The notes under the pieces: model-generated
Seen by the model: only the letters and a program-made list of their open reading frames with translations
What the model was told of the DNA's origin: nothing
Database searches by the model: none
In this document: positions 42,515-51,730 of the stretch, one piece after another
Numbering within the stretch: position 1 is the first letter of the stretch
Layout: each line of letters opens with the position of its first letter
NCBI GenBank assembly: GCA_900763875.1
Contig: CAAFLX010000039.1
Location: forward strand, 1 to 64,000
DNA length: 64,000 nt
Direction: 5' to 3'
Origin: Clostridia bacterium
GTDB taxonomy: Bacteria; Bacillota; Clostridia; Christensenellales; CAG-917
Position numbers and translations under genes: made by a program

Positions 42515-43609
42515 TTGAAAATAACCGCCGTAATTGCAGAATACAACCCGTTCCACAACGGACACCTCAAGCAACTCAAAAAGGCAAAGCGTGAAACAAA
42601 CGCCGACGTCTTGGTGGTTGTGATGAGTTCCTCATTCACTCAGCACGGCGATTTGTGTATTGCCGACCGCACGACGCGCGCAAATTGGGCGATACAGGCT
42701 GGCGCGGATTTGGTGCTCGAACTCCCCACCGTCTATTCTCTCTCAACCGCAAAAGGCTTTGCCGAGGGCGCGCTGAAAACCTTGTCGATGCTTGGCGAGT
42801 ACACCCTCTCGTTCGGCACGGAAAGCGACGAAATCGAGGACTTGAATATGGCAGCGGAGTTTATGCGCAGCGAGTCCAAGGATATGAGCAACCTTCTCAA
42901 AGGCTATTTGAGCGAGGGCTATTCGGTTGCAAAATCGAGGACGCTCGCCCTTGACAAAATCCGCCCCGACGTTTCAAACATGCTCAAATCTCCCAACAAC
43001 ATTTTGGCGGTTGAATATATGAAAGCAGGTGCGGCATACGGCGGCAAGGTGCAATACCACTCTGTCGAGCGCAAACCCGACGACGGCAAAAAATTCCTTT
43101 CGTCCACCAAAATCCGCAATCTAATCGCACAAAACGAGGACGTATCGGCTTTTATTCCGTCCTTTGTCGATTTGTCAAATCGCGCAAATATCGACAAATA
43201 CAACGTCATTTCAACCTATGCGATGAAAGCAATGAGCGCGTGTGAGCTCAAAGAAATCGCCAACATCAGCGAGGGTATGGAAAACCGCATCTCCCAATCC
43301 TCTTTCAACAATATGGACGAGTTTTTGGGGCTTACAAGCAAACGCTACACTCGCTCCACAATCAAGCGCATTGCCGCTTGCGCAACCTTGGGGCTCACCA
43401 AAGATTTGATAAATCTTGCAAACGAGCAACCTCCCTATTGCACGGTTTTGGCGTGCAAACCCTCAAAAAAGAAAGCGATGTTTGCCCTGCTTGCAAAAGC
43501 CGACGGCTTCTTTTTCTTCAAACACAGCGACTGCGAAAAGGACTGCCCCGTCCGTCCCCTCGTTGACCTTGACGAAAAAGCCGCCAAAATCCAAAAACTT
43601 TGCTACTAA
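42515..43609 (+). CDS. tmcAL: tRNA(Met) cytidine acetate ligase (TmcAL, formerly YlbM)
   Basis: TmcAL makes ac4C34 of elongator tRNA-Met from acetate and ATP. The nucleotidyltransferase-like motif is VIAEYNPFHNGHLKQL, with the family motif SSSFTQHGDLCIADRTTRANW. The start is TTG at 42515 with GAGG at good distance. At 364 residues it is a little shorter than the usual ~400. It is divergent from pta-ackA and uses acetate, their product, which may explain the placement. Confidence 0.92.
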   Translation: MKITAVIAEYNPFHNGHLKQLKKAKRETNADVLVVVMSSSFTQHGDLCIADRTTRANWAIQAGADLVLELPTVYSLSTAKGFAEGALKTLSMLGEYTLSFGTESDEIEDLNMAAEFMRSESKDMSNLLKGYLSEGYSVAKSRTLALDKIRPDVSNMLKSPNNILAVEYMKAGAAYGGKVQYHSVERKPDDGKKFLSSTKIRNLIAQNEDVSAFIPSFVDLSNRANIDKYNVISTYAMKAMSACELKEIANISEGMENRISQSSFNNMDEFLGLTSKRYTRSTIKRIAACATLGLTKDLINLANEQPPYCTVLACKPSKKKAMFALLAKADGFFFFKHSDCEKDCPVRPLVDLDEKAAKIQKLCY

Positions 43610-43780
43610 CCGAAGGTTCTGCTTGCACGCTCAAAATCGCAACTTAAAATACTCATTACAAGCAAATTCTATTGCGATATGAAAGAAAGCTAACGCGCCT
43701 AATATCGGCAATTATCAAGAGTGTAAGCCGAATTTTCAAAACCTACGTTACGTTGTCAATGTTCACAAATCGATGTTTCA

Positions 43781-43806
43781 AACGCCGCCGTTTGGCGGCG
43801 TTTTCG
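43781..43806 (+). terminator. Terminator of tmcAL
   Basis: AACGCCGCC / GGCGGCGTT around GTTT is followed by TTCG-T-rich sequence. The rest of 43610-43973 holds no gene I can support. Confidence 0.65.
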
Positions 43807-43973
43807 TTTGCAATCTTTTTTTGAAACGCACAAAAGTTTTTTGAAAAAAGTATTGTTGAAAAGCAGCTTTTTTGCAAAAATCTCGCTTACAATCCCCTCT
43901 TTTTCCGCTTTTTTCAATGTGGAAAAAGCCGACCTTGTCGGATGAGCGTTTCACTATATTTTCGTTTGGGATT

Positions 43974-44462
43974 TTACAGATGTTTTGCGACAATATATTT
44001 GTCGTCTTGTATGCGTTGGTGTATTTTGGCGATATACTTGTCGTTTGCAAATTGCTCTTGCAAGTTCTTTTCGTCAAGTCCTTGCGCGGCTAGATTCTTT
44101 GCAAATTCACTCTCGGCAATCTCAAGCCGTCGAAAGGCGGTGCGCAGTGCGATTTTCCTCTGCTCGGAGATTTCATTGAACGTCTTTTTGTATATCATTC
44201 TATCAATCAAAATCTCTCGCGACTTGTCTTTCATAGCTTTGAGAGCCTGCAAAACGCAGTATCGCAAGTTGACGATTTTGCGCTTTTCTTCGCTCAGCTC
44301 AAGGATTTCACCAATTAATTGCTCGTTGCTTACACCAATTTTGAGGTGTCTACCCTGATAACTCGATTTTACGCGACTTTCGATGCCAAAATCCAGCTCT
44401 TTTACGATTTTGGGCAATAGGACGTACGCAACAAGCGCAGTGTTGCTCCAATTTTTCTTCAT
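43974..44462 (-). CDS. Helix-turn-helix (sigma-region-4-like) protein of unknown family
   Basis: The ATG at 44462 has a perfect GGAGGG site and gives 162 residues starting MKKNWSNTALVAYVLLPKIV. The middle holds SEEKRKIVNLRYCVLQAL and a helix-turn-helix-like segment KKTFNEISEQRKIALRTAFRRLEIAE, similar in pattern to sigma region 4 and to small phage or sporulation regulators. The tail is charged and helical. I do not recognise a named family. It lies alone between tmcAL and ylbJ. Confidence 0.6.
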   Translation of the reverse strand: MKKNWSNTALVAYVLLPKIVKELDFGIESRVKSSYQGRHLKIGVSNEQLIGEILELSEEKRKIVNLRYCVLQALKAMKDKSREILIDRMIYKKTFNEISEQRKIALRTAFRRLEIAESEFAKNLAAQGLDEKNLQEQFANDKYIAKIHQRIQDDKYIVAKHL

Positions 44463-44733
44463 AATTCCCTCCGTGAAAAATAATTGAATAAGCAATATTC
44501 ATGGCTACACAATACAAAACGAAAGTGCGAAAAGTCAATATTTTATGTCACTTTTTTTGAAAATTTTGAAAAATGTTTCCAAACGCTCGAAAAACCGCCC
44601 GACAAAGCTCCCAAAAAAAATAGTTTTTCACGCACGACAACCAAACCGGCGCAATGCGCCAAGCCTTTTTCTTGTATCAGAGCTTGTATCATCGCTTGCC
44701 TTTTGCAAGTTTTTTTGGGTGCTTTTTTTATAT

Positions 44734-45783
44734 TTACAGCCCGAATGCAAACAGATATGCAAACAGCATACTGATTGCGCATTGCGTGATTTTTTTGAGT
44801 ATCAACTCAAAAAAGCCCACTCCGCACTTTGACAAAAAGTTGTAGTTTTGCAAGGTTATCGACAGTCCGCCAAACGCCACCGCGCCCGCACACAACACAA
44901 CCGCAAGGTGCAAACTTTGGCATTTTGCGCACTCCAAGCACCCTCTCGTCATCTCAAAAAGCGAATATACAACGCCCAAAAGCGGCTGTCCTATCTCGCC
45001 CAAACCTTGCAAAAAATCACGTATTCCCACAAGTTCGAGAGTGTCGGCAAGCATACCGCAAATCACGATATAACCGCCGACGTACAGCATATTCATTGTG
45101 GATTTCGCAATGGCGTTTGCCATGATATTATCAACGTTTTTTGTTGTCGAAAAGGTGCGAATTTCGTCGTTTTCTTTGCGTTTTCTATACAAAAAACCAT
45201 TGAAAATTGCCCCGAAATAATGCGAAAAAAGCAAGATTATTCCCACTTTTTGATTGCCGAAAATCGCTCCGCCAATCGTGCCGACAATGAAAATCGGGCC
45301 TGAAGTCGAGCAAAACGAGCAGGCGCATTTTGCGTCTTTTTTTGTGAAAATACCCTCGTTATACAACTCACAAATGGTGCTTGCGCCAACGGGATAACCG
45401 CAAAGCATACTCAAAAACATTGCGTAAGCGCACTCTTTTTTCGCGTTGTAAAGGAGTTTTACAGGCTTTGCGCCAAGCCGAGAAATCACACCCACCGCGC
45501 CCGTGAACGTGAGCAAAAGAGAACAAAAATAAAATGGAAAAAGCGAGGGCAAAACGCTTGACGCAAACAGTGCCAATCCCCGCCTTGCCGAATTTAGATA
45601 AAACTCGGGTTTTGCAAGCATAAGGCACATAAAAAGCGCGATTGCAATGCAAGCAAATATCTTTGGCAATCTGCTTTTCCTTGTTATGTCACCCTCGTTT
45701 TTTCTCAATTTACCACTTTTGCAAGCTCGCACAACGCCGTTACGAGAGCCAAAATGCAAGTTTGTGATGTTGATTTTAGGCAT
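44734..45783 (-). CDS. ylbJ: YlbJ-like sporulation integral membrane protein
   Basis: This 349-residue membrane protein has about eight hydrophobic helices and the nucleoside-recognition (gate) domain pattern, with SSVLPSLFPFYF, LSMLCGYPVGASTICELY and CSTSGPIFIVGTIGGAIFGN. In B. subtilis YlbJ is a sigma-E-regulated spore-formation protein encoded near ylbM (tmcAL), as here. The first ~40 residues are soluble and basic, longer than usual, so a later start is possible. Its presence supports an endospore-forming lifestyle. Confidence 0.85.
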   Translation of the reverse strand: MPKINITNLHFGSRNGVVRACKSGKLRKNEGDITRKSRLPKIFACIAIALFMCLMLAKPEFYLNSARRGLALFASSVLPSLFPFYFCSLLLTFTGAVGVISRLGAKPVKLLYNAKKECAYAMFLSMLCGYPVGASTICELYNEGIFTKKDAKCACSFCSTSGPIFIVGTIGGAIFGNQKVGIILLFSHYFGAIFNGFLYRKRKENDEIRTFSTTKNVDNIMANAIAKSTMNMLYVGGYIVICGMLADTLELVGIRDFLQGLGEIGQPLLGVVYSLFEMTRGCLECAKCQSLHLAVVLCAGAVAFGGLSITLQNYNFLSKCGVGFFELILKKITQCAISMLFAYLFAFGL

Positions 45784-45786
45784 ATA

Positions 45787-45821
45787 AAAAGCATATTCGC
45801 ACGCTTTGCGAATATGCTTTG
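45787..45821 (-). terminator. Terminator after the RluA-type gene
   Basis: On the minus strand GCATATTCGC pairs with GCGAATATGC and is followed by TTTTTATATG. It separates the rluA-type gene from ylbJ. Confidence 0.75.
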
Positions 45822-45958
45822 AGCCGAATAAATCAAAAATGCGTTTGGTTCAAATATCTTTCAAACTTATGAAATTAGAGCTGAAAAAGCGGTTTTGAGT
45901 GCTCCGCCCCAACACGTTTTTTCGGCTTTTGACGCCGATTATGTCCAAAGTTTGTCCA

Positions 45959-46675
45959 TCAATAACAGTTTTTTATTGTGATATTCAAAAACGCGTCCAT
46001 ATCGAATAGAGTCCAAGGCGCAACTTCGGGCGGATAGACTCTAAACACCATCTCTTTTCCGCTGACGGGGTGAGCAAAGCGCAGTTCGGTTGCCCAAAGG
46101 CATAGCGGACATTTGTTTTGCGCTCCGTTGCCATACTTCTTGTCGCCGACGATGGGGTTGCCCATATTGGCAAGTTGCACTCTGATTTGGTGTCCGCGCC
46201 CCGTGATGAGATTGACCATCAAGAGGCTGACGTCCGTCTTTTTTGAGAGGACTTTGTAGTCGAGCTCGGCATACTTTGCACCCTCCGAGAGCGCAGGCAC
46301 AACCTTTACGGTGTTTGTATCGGGAAACTTTTTGAGATAGCAAGTGAGCTTGTCCGCGCTGTATCTGGGCGCGCCGTCCACGATTGCGAGGTATCTCTTT
46401 TCAACGCCGCCGTCACGGATTGCTTGGCAAAGTCTTGCCGCGGCTTTTGACGTTTTTGCAAACACCATAACGCCGCCCGTGGGTCTATCGAGCCTATGCA
46501 CGAGTCCGAGATATGCCTCGCCCGGCTTTTCGTACTTTTCAACAAGGTATTGTTTGAGCATCGACAGCATATCGGCGTCGCCGCTTTCGTCCGCCTGCAC
46601 AGGGACGTCGTAGGGTTTGACGACAACCAAAAGATGATTGTCCTCATACACGATTTTTAGGTCTTTGTAAGTCAT
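45959..46675 (-). CDS. RluA-family pseudouridine synthase
   Basis: The catalytic motif VHRLDRPTGGVMVFAKT carries the nucleophilic Asp. The surrounding strands DNHLLVVVKPYDVPVQ, LITGRGHQIRVQLANMGNPIVGDKKYG and LWATELRFAHP complete the family. No S4 domain precedes it, so at 238 residues it is the short RluA/YqcB-like form. The rRNA or tRNA target cannot be determined. Confidence 0.92.
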   Translation of the reverse strand: MTYKDLKIVYEDNHLLVVVKPYDVPVQADESGDADMLSMLKQYLVEKYEKPGEAYLGLVHRLDRPTGGVMVFAKTSKAAARLCQAIRDGGVEKRYLAIVDGAPRYSADKLTCYLKKFPDTNTVKVVPALSEGAKYAELDYKVLSKKTDVSLLMVNLITGRGHQIRVQLANMGNPIVGDKKYGNGAQNKCPLCLWATELRFAHPVSGKEMVFRVYPPEVAPWTLFDMDAFLNITIKNCY

Positions 46676-46931
46676 AAATTTGTCCTATATGTATATTCTG
46701 TTATGTATGTTAGTGTTAATCGTTGTATTTGTCGTTTTTCGAGTCGTTTATCGATTTTTTACTTTAAGCGTTTCAATTTCGGCACGATTTGCATTTGGTC
46801 AAATCGTCAAGCATTTCCGATTTTTCGGCAATCTAACCGCTCAAATCCGCACACACGACCGCAAAGCACTTGGGCTTTTCACTCTTTGTCTTGCAAAGCA
46901 AGCGTTCAACAGTTGCCAGTTTTTTATCGCG

Positions 46932-47002
46932 ATTCAACGTCTTTCAAACGTTGCAAACGTCACAACCTAGAGCAATTCAACGTTTTTCAAACGTTGCAAA
47001 CG
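46932..47002. repeat. Tandem duplicate of a ~28-bp segment at the 3' end of the methyltransferase gene
   Basis: ATTCAACGTCTTTCAAACGT plus TGCAAACG (46932-46960) recurs with one change at 46975-47002. The second copy is the last codons of the rRNA methyltransferase; the first lies outside the gene. The rest of 46676-46931 has no gene. Confidence 0.7.
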
Positions 47003-47840
47003 CGGTGCAACCTTGCGGAAGAACAAGCCCTTCCTCGGTTGCAAGGCCGATTTCGTCGGCGTCGATGACTGCGTTATTCGGCAAGGTGAGTTTGAGTATG
47101 TTTGCCATAACCGTGGGTTGAAGTCCCGTTGTGTAAGAGTTTAGGCACACAAAGAGCGGATTGTCCGAAAGCAGACTTGCAACAAGCTCGCAAAGCTCGG
47201 AAATGCCCTCTTCTATCTTCCATTTTTCGCCGTTCGGGCCTCTGCCGAAACTTGGTGGATCAAGAATGATTGCATCATATTTTTTGCCGCGCCTAATCTC
47301 TCTTTGGCAAAACTTGAAACAGTCGTCAATGATGTATCTCATACCCGAATTGTCGAGTCCGCTTAGGCGCACGTTTTCGCCCGCGCGTTCGACCATAGCC
47401 TTTGCGCTGTCAACGTGGCACACTTTTGCGCCCGCTTTGAGGCAAGCAACCGACGCCGCGCCCGTATATCCGAACAGATTGAGCACGGATATTTCCCTGC
47501 CCGAATCCTTTATGAGTTTCATCATTCTATCCCAGTTGACGGCTTGTTCGGGGAAAAGCCCCGTATGCTTGAACCCCATAAGTTTGAGCGAGAACGTCAA
47601 ATCGCGCCACGAAATCGTAAACTCGCTCGGCACGTTTCGTCTAAACTTCCACATACCTCCGCCAGTGCGCGAGCGTTCGTACATGGCGTCTATCCCCTTG
47701 CAACTTGCAAGAGGGGTTTTCGCGTGCCAAATCACTTGCGGATCGGGACGGAGCAGGGTTATATCGCCCCACTTCTCAAGTTTTTCGCCGTCGCCCGTGG
47801 CAATGACTTTATAATCTTTCCAGTCGGGTGCTATTCTCAT
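46977..47840 (-). CDS. RlmI-like class I SAM-dependent methyltransferase
   Basis: The SAM-binding motif I is VLNLFGYTGAASVACLKAGA, followed by the acidic CHVDSAKAMVERAGEN and the catalytic-loop-type DPPSFGRGPNGEKW. At 287 residues it lacks the N-terminal PUA domain of RlmI, so it matches the shorter PF10672-type group. The likely substrate is rRNA cytosine or similar, inferred from family. It overlaps ileS by four bases and is translated with it. Confidence 0.88.
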   Translation of the reverse strand: MRIAPDWKDYKVIATGDGEKLEKWGDITLLRPDPQVIWHAKTPLASCKGIDAMYERSRTGGGMWKFRRNVPSEFTISWRDLTFSLKLMGFKHTGLFPEQAVNWDRMMKLIKDSGREISVLNLFGYTGAASVACLKAGAKVCHVDSAKAMVERAGENVRLSGLDNSGMRYIIDDCFKFCQREIRRGKKYDAIILDPPSFGRGPNGEKWKIEEGISELCELVASLLSDNPLFVCLNSYTTGLQPTVMANILKLTLPNNAVIDADEIGLATEEGLVLPQGCTAFATFEKR

Positions 47841-50800
47841 TTGACTCTCTTGACCGAAATTGTGACGTTGTCGCCGTTGATGTCGCAGTCTTTTGCGTAG
47901 CCGTCAATGGTTGTCGAGATGCTGTCGCAAAGCACGTCGCCAAGGAAGTTTGCCTTTTCAAACACTTCGAGCGCAACGCCCTCCGCCTTGTATCCGACAA
48001 CGATATGATCGGTCACCTCGAAGCCTGCCTCTTTTCTCATGGTTTGAATCTTGGACACGATTTCACGCTCCGCACCCTCGAAGATGAGGTCGTCGGTGAG
48101 TTGGGTGTCCAAAACGACTGTGGTTTCGCCGTCGCTTTCGCTCGAATAACCGTCCTTGTTCTTCATACTGATGAGCAAATCGTCCTTTGAAAGTTCGACT
48201 TCTTTGCCCTCGACGTCGGCTCTAAACAGGCCGCGCGCCTTGATTGCGGACACGATTTCGTTGGCTCTTGATTGCAAAACCTCTCTGATTTTGCCAAGCA
48301 ACGAGCCGTATTTCGGGCCGAGCGTGCGAAGTTGCGGTTTCAAATCGTAGCTGACAAACACGTTGCTGTCGCCCGACACTTCAACCGACTTGACGTTGAG
48401 TTCGTTTTCGACAAGCTCTTTGAGGTCGTTTGAAAGTTCGTATCTGCCGTTGTAGAAAAGTTTGGACAAAGGTTGTCTGTTTTTGAGGTTGGAGGCGTTT
48501 CTTGCCGCTCTGCCGAGCACGACGAGTTTGAGCACGTCGCCCATACCCTTTTCAAGTTCCTCGTCAATGTATTTTTCGTCTGCAACGGGGAAAGAGCAAA
48601 GATGCACGCTTTCGGGAGCGTCCTTGTCGAAGTTGCAAACGAGGTTGCGATACATGCTCTCAGCCATAAACGGCGTGTACGGAGCAAGGATTTTGGACAA
48701 AGTGGAAAGCACCGTGTAGAGCGTGGTGTATGCCGCCTCTTTGGTCTTGGACATCTCGCTGCCCCAGAAACGCTCGCGTGAACGGCGCACGTACCAGTTG
48801 GAAAGATTGTCCACAAACTCTGCGATTGCACGTGACGTTTCGGTGATTTTGTATTGTTCGAGTCCCTCGTCAACCGTCTTTACGAGCGAGTTGAGGCAAG
48901 AGAGAATCCACCTGTCCATAATGGTGAGCTTTTGGTCTTCGAGCTTATGCTCGGTGGGATTGAATTTGTCGATTTCGGCGTACAGCACAAAGAACGCATA
49001 CGTGTTCCAGAGCGTGCCCATAAACTTGCGTTGAGATTCGCTCACCGCGTCGGCGTGGAATCTAGACGGCAACCACGGCGCGCTCGTTGTGTAGAAATAC
49101 CATCTCGTTGCGTCCGCGCCTTGCTTGTCAAGCACCGTCCACGGGTCAACGACGTTGCCCTTGTGCTTGGACATCTTTATGCCGTCCTTGTCGTTGACGT
49201 GTCCCAAAACGATGCAGTTTTTGAAGGGCGCGCGACCAAACAGCACCGTGCTGACTGCAAGGAGCGTGTAGAACCAGCCTCTTGTTTGGTCGATAGCCTC
49301 CGAAATGAAGTCCGCGGGGAAAACCTTTTCAAAAATATCCTTGTTTTCAAATGGATAGTGCCACTGCGCAAAGGGCATAGAGCCTGAGTCGAACCAGCAG
49401 TCGAGCACTTCGGGCGTACGCACCATTTCGCCGCCGCATTCGCACTCCCACTTCACCTCGTCGATATAGGGACGGTGCAATTCGACGTCGTGGTCGAGGT
49501 GCGCCTTCTCTCTGAGTTCCTCTCTCGAACCGATAACGTGAATCTTTCCGCACTTGTTGCACACCCAAATGGGGAGCGGAGTGCCCCAGTATCTCTCACG
49601 AGAGATACCCCAGTCGATGACGTTTTCAAGGAAGTTGCCCATTCTGCCATTTTTGATGGTGTCGGGCATCCAGTTGACAGAATCGTTTGAGGCAAGAAGT
49701 TGCTCCTTGACCTCGGTCATTTTCACAAACCAGCTCGAGCGAGCATAGTAAAGCAAAGGAGTGTCGCATCTCCAGCAGAACGGATAACTGTGGGTAAACT
49801 TCAAAGTTTTGAAGAGTTTGTTTTCGTTTCTGAGTTTCTCGATGATATATTTGTCGGCGTCCTTGCAGAACAAGCCCTTGAAATCGTAAACGGCGTCTTT
49901 GAATCTGCCTCTGTCGTCAACCATTTGCACAAACGGGAGATTGTATCTCTTGCCGACCTTGCTGTCGTCCTCACCGAATGCAGGCGCGATGTGAACGATG
50001 CCCGTGCCGTCGGTGAGAGTGACGTATGAGTCGGTGGTGACGTAGTATGCCTTCTCTTTTGCGCCCGTATCATAGTCGAAAAGGGACTCGTACTCGACGT
50101 ACTCGTACTCGCTACCCTTCTTGGTGTCAACCTTGACGTACTCGCTCTCGTCGGGGAAAATCGACGGAATGAGCGCGTCGGCAAGTATGAAAAACTCCTC
50201 TCCGACTTGAATTTTGGTGTAATCCTCTTTTGCGTTCATACAAAGAGCGACGTTGGAAGGAAGCGTCCAAGGCGTGGTCGTCCAAGCGAGGAAATAGGTG
50301 TCGTCCGTGTTTTTGACCTTGAATTTTGCAATGACGGAAGTTTCCTCAACGTCCTTGTAGCCTTGAGCCACTTCGTGAGAGGAAAGCGCAGTGCCGCAAC
50401 GAGGGCAATACGGCACGATTTTGTAGCCTTTGTAGATAAGCCCCTTGTCCGACATTTGCTTGATTGCCCACCAAACCGACTCGATGTAGTTGTTGTCGTA
50501 GGTGATGTAGGGGTTTTGCATATCCGCCCAATAGCCGATTCTGTCCGACATCTTTTGCCACTCGTCGGTGTACTTCCAAACGGACTCCTTGCACTTTTTG
50601 ATGAAAGGCTCGATGCCGTACTTTTCAATCTCTTGTTTGCCGTCGATGCCCAGCAATTTCTCAACTTCAAGCTCAACGGGCAAACCGTGAGTGTCCCAGC
50701 CCGCTTTGCGCAAAACGTGGAAGCCCTTCATGGTTTTGTAGCGAGGAATAATATCCTTCATAACGCGAGTGAGAATGTGTCCGATGTGCGGCTTTCCGTT

Positions 50801-50950
50801 TGCCGTCGGCGGGCCGTCGTAAAAGCTAAATTCGGGGTTGCCCTCATTTTTCTTGACGCTTTTTTCAAAAATGTTCTCCTCTTTCCAAAAGGCGAGAACT
50901 TCTTTTTCACGATCAACAAAATTCAAATTCGTTTCAACAGGTTTGTACAT
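47837..50950 (-). CDS. ileS: Isoleucyl-tRNA synthetase, eukaryotic-like type
   Basis: This is a full 1037-residue class Ia synthetase. The HIGH motif is in GKPHIGHILTRVMKD and KMSKS appears as KMSKHKGNVVDPW. The CP1 editing region is present with TTPWTLPSNVALC. A zinc site CNKCGKIH and CECGGEMVRTPEVLDCW lie between. The anticodon-binding and C-terminal domains (WYVRRSRERFWGSE) are those of the IleS2 branch, which is known for mupirocin tolerance. No T-box leader is visible upstream; only ~140 bp separate it from the tRNA-Gly gene on the other strand. Confidence 0.96.
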   Translation of the reverse strand: MYKPVETNLNFVDREKEVLAFWKEENIFEKSVKKNEGNPEFSFYDGPPTANGKPHIGHILTRVMKDIIPRYKTMKGFHVLRKAGWDTHGLPVELEVEKLLGIDGKQEIEKYGIEPFIKKCKESVWKYTDEWQKMSDRIGYWADMQNPYITYDNNYIESVWWAIKQMSDKGLIYKGYKIVPYCPRCGTALSSHEVAQGYKDVEETSVIAKFKVKNTDDTYFLAWTTTPWTLPSNVALCMNAKEDYTKIQVGEEFFILADALIPSIFPDESEYVKVDTKKGSEYEYVEYESLFDYDTGAKEKAYYVTTDSYVTLTDGTGIVHIAPAFGEDDSKVGKRYNLPFVQMVDDRGRFKDAVYDFKGLFCKDADKYIIEKLRNENKLFKTLKFTHSYPFCWRCDTPLLYYARSSWFVKMTEVKEQLLASNDSVNWMPDTIKNGRMGNFLENVIDWGISRERYWGTPLPIWVCNKCGKIHVIGSREELREKAHLDHDVELHRPYIDEVKWECECGGEMVRTPEVLDCWFDSGSMPFAQWHYPFENKDIFEKVFPADFISEAIDQTRGWFYTLLAVSTVLFGRAPFKNCIVLGHVNDKDGIKMSKHKGNVVDPWTVLDKQGADATRWYFYTTSAPWLPSRFHADAVSESQRKFMGTLWNTYAFFVLYAEIDKFNPTEHKLEDQKLTIMDRWILSCLNSLVKTVDEGLEQYKITETSRAIAEFVDNLSNWYVRRSRERFWGSEMSKTKEAAYTTLYTVLSTLSKILAPYTPFMAESMYRNLVCNFDKDAPESVHLCSFPVADEKYIDEELEKGMGDVLKLVVLGRAARNASNLKNRQPLSKLFYNGRYELSNDLKELVENELNVKSVEVSGDSNVFVSYDLKPQLRTLGPKYGSLLGKIREVLQSRANEIVSAIKARGLFRADVEGKEVELSKDDLLISMKNKDGYSSESDGETTVVLDTQLTDDLIFEGAEREIVSKIQTMRKEAGFEVTDHIVVGYKAEGVALEVFEKANFLGDVLCDSISTTIDGYAKDCDINGDNVTISVKRVK

Positions 50951-51089
50951 ATGTGCCTCTAAATTTTATATCTTTATAGATTCAAGAATTATACATTATG
51001 CAAGCAAAAAAGGCAACCGTTTTGAGGGAAAGTCGTCAAATCGTTTGACAAAATCTTTTGAAATGCTAAAATCATATCGTAAATATTTT

Positions 51090-51163
51090 GCGGGCGTAGT
51101 TTAATGGCAAAACGAAAGCTTCCCAAGCTTTAGTCGTGAGTTCGATTCTCATCGCCCGCTCCA
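51090..51163 (+). tRNA. tRNA-Gly (anticodon CCC)
   Basis: The 74-base gene folds as a cloverleaf. Acceptor arms GCGGGCG and CGCCCGC pair completely, the anticodon stem is AAAGC/GCTTT with loop TTCCCAA (anticodon CCC), the T loop is TTCGATT, and CCA is encoded. It reads GGG codons. Confidence 0.95.
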
Positions 51164-51166
51164 AAG

Positions 51167-51189
51167 GCACGCTAGGCGTGCTTTTTTTG
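51167..51189 (+). terminator. Terminator of tRNA-Gly
   Basis: GCACGC-TAG-GCGTGC followed by seven T starts three bases after the tRNA CCA. Confidence 0.9.
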
Positions 51190-51265
51190 TTGCTTGACAA
51201 CTTTATAAAAGCAAGAATTCTGCACTTCAAAAGTCAATCATAGACTATCTTCAAGCCGACGCTTA

Positions 51266-51412
51266 TACACGATTCGTATCCTATAATACACTTATCGTGC
51301 TATATATACGCGTTTTAGGACATTATTTAAGCAGTTTTGCTATTTTTTACGGCAGTTTGCATTGTTTTAGTACACGATTCGTATTACAAATCCCTTGTAC
51401 ACGATTCGTGTA
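51266..51412. promoter_or_regulatory. Three copies of a 15-bp palindrome upstream of the ABC transporter
   Basis: TACACGATTCGTAT occurs at 51266-51279 and 51371-51384, and TACACGATTCGTGTA, a perfect palindrome around one central base, at 51398-51412. The first copy adjoins a TATAAT (about 51284). The region 51190-51730 contains no gene, so these look like operator sites for a dimeric repressor or activator. Confidence 0.6.
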
Positions 51413-51486
51413 TAGGCGACATAATACCCTAAAATTCGCACAAATATTAAATTGCACTTAATAATTCGCCGCTTCAAAAACAAAAA

Positions 51487-51514
51487 TGGACATATGTGTA
51501 TTTTGTGGTATAAT
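51487..51514 (+). promoter_or_regulatory. Promoter of the ABC transporter operon
   Basis: TGGACA (51487-51492) and TATAAT (51509-51514), 16 bp apart, lie about 210 bp before the ATPase start and 75 bp after the last palindrome. Confidence 0.55.
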
Positions 51515-51730
51515 GAAAGCAAGACAACAAGCTGCGGTTTGTTTTTTGTGTTGAAAATGAGCAAACGATTATATTGCCTACAAACAATGCTTACACCAAA
51601 CAAAATGCCTTATGACATCAAAAACAGTTTGGACAACAAAGTTTGACAAATATTGTTTGCAGTCAAAACGCCTATTCATTTGTTTTGCAATGAAACAAAA
51701 AAGACAAGCCAAAGCACAGAGAGGTATTAT

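Noticed and set aside
50951..51089. T-box leader upstream of ileS
   Set aside because: The spacer is short and lacks the conserved T-box AGGGTGGNACCGCG-like core and a terminator.
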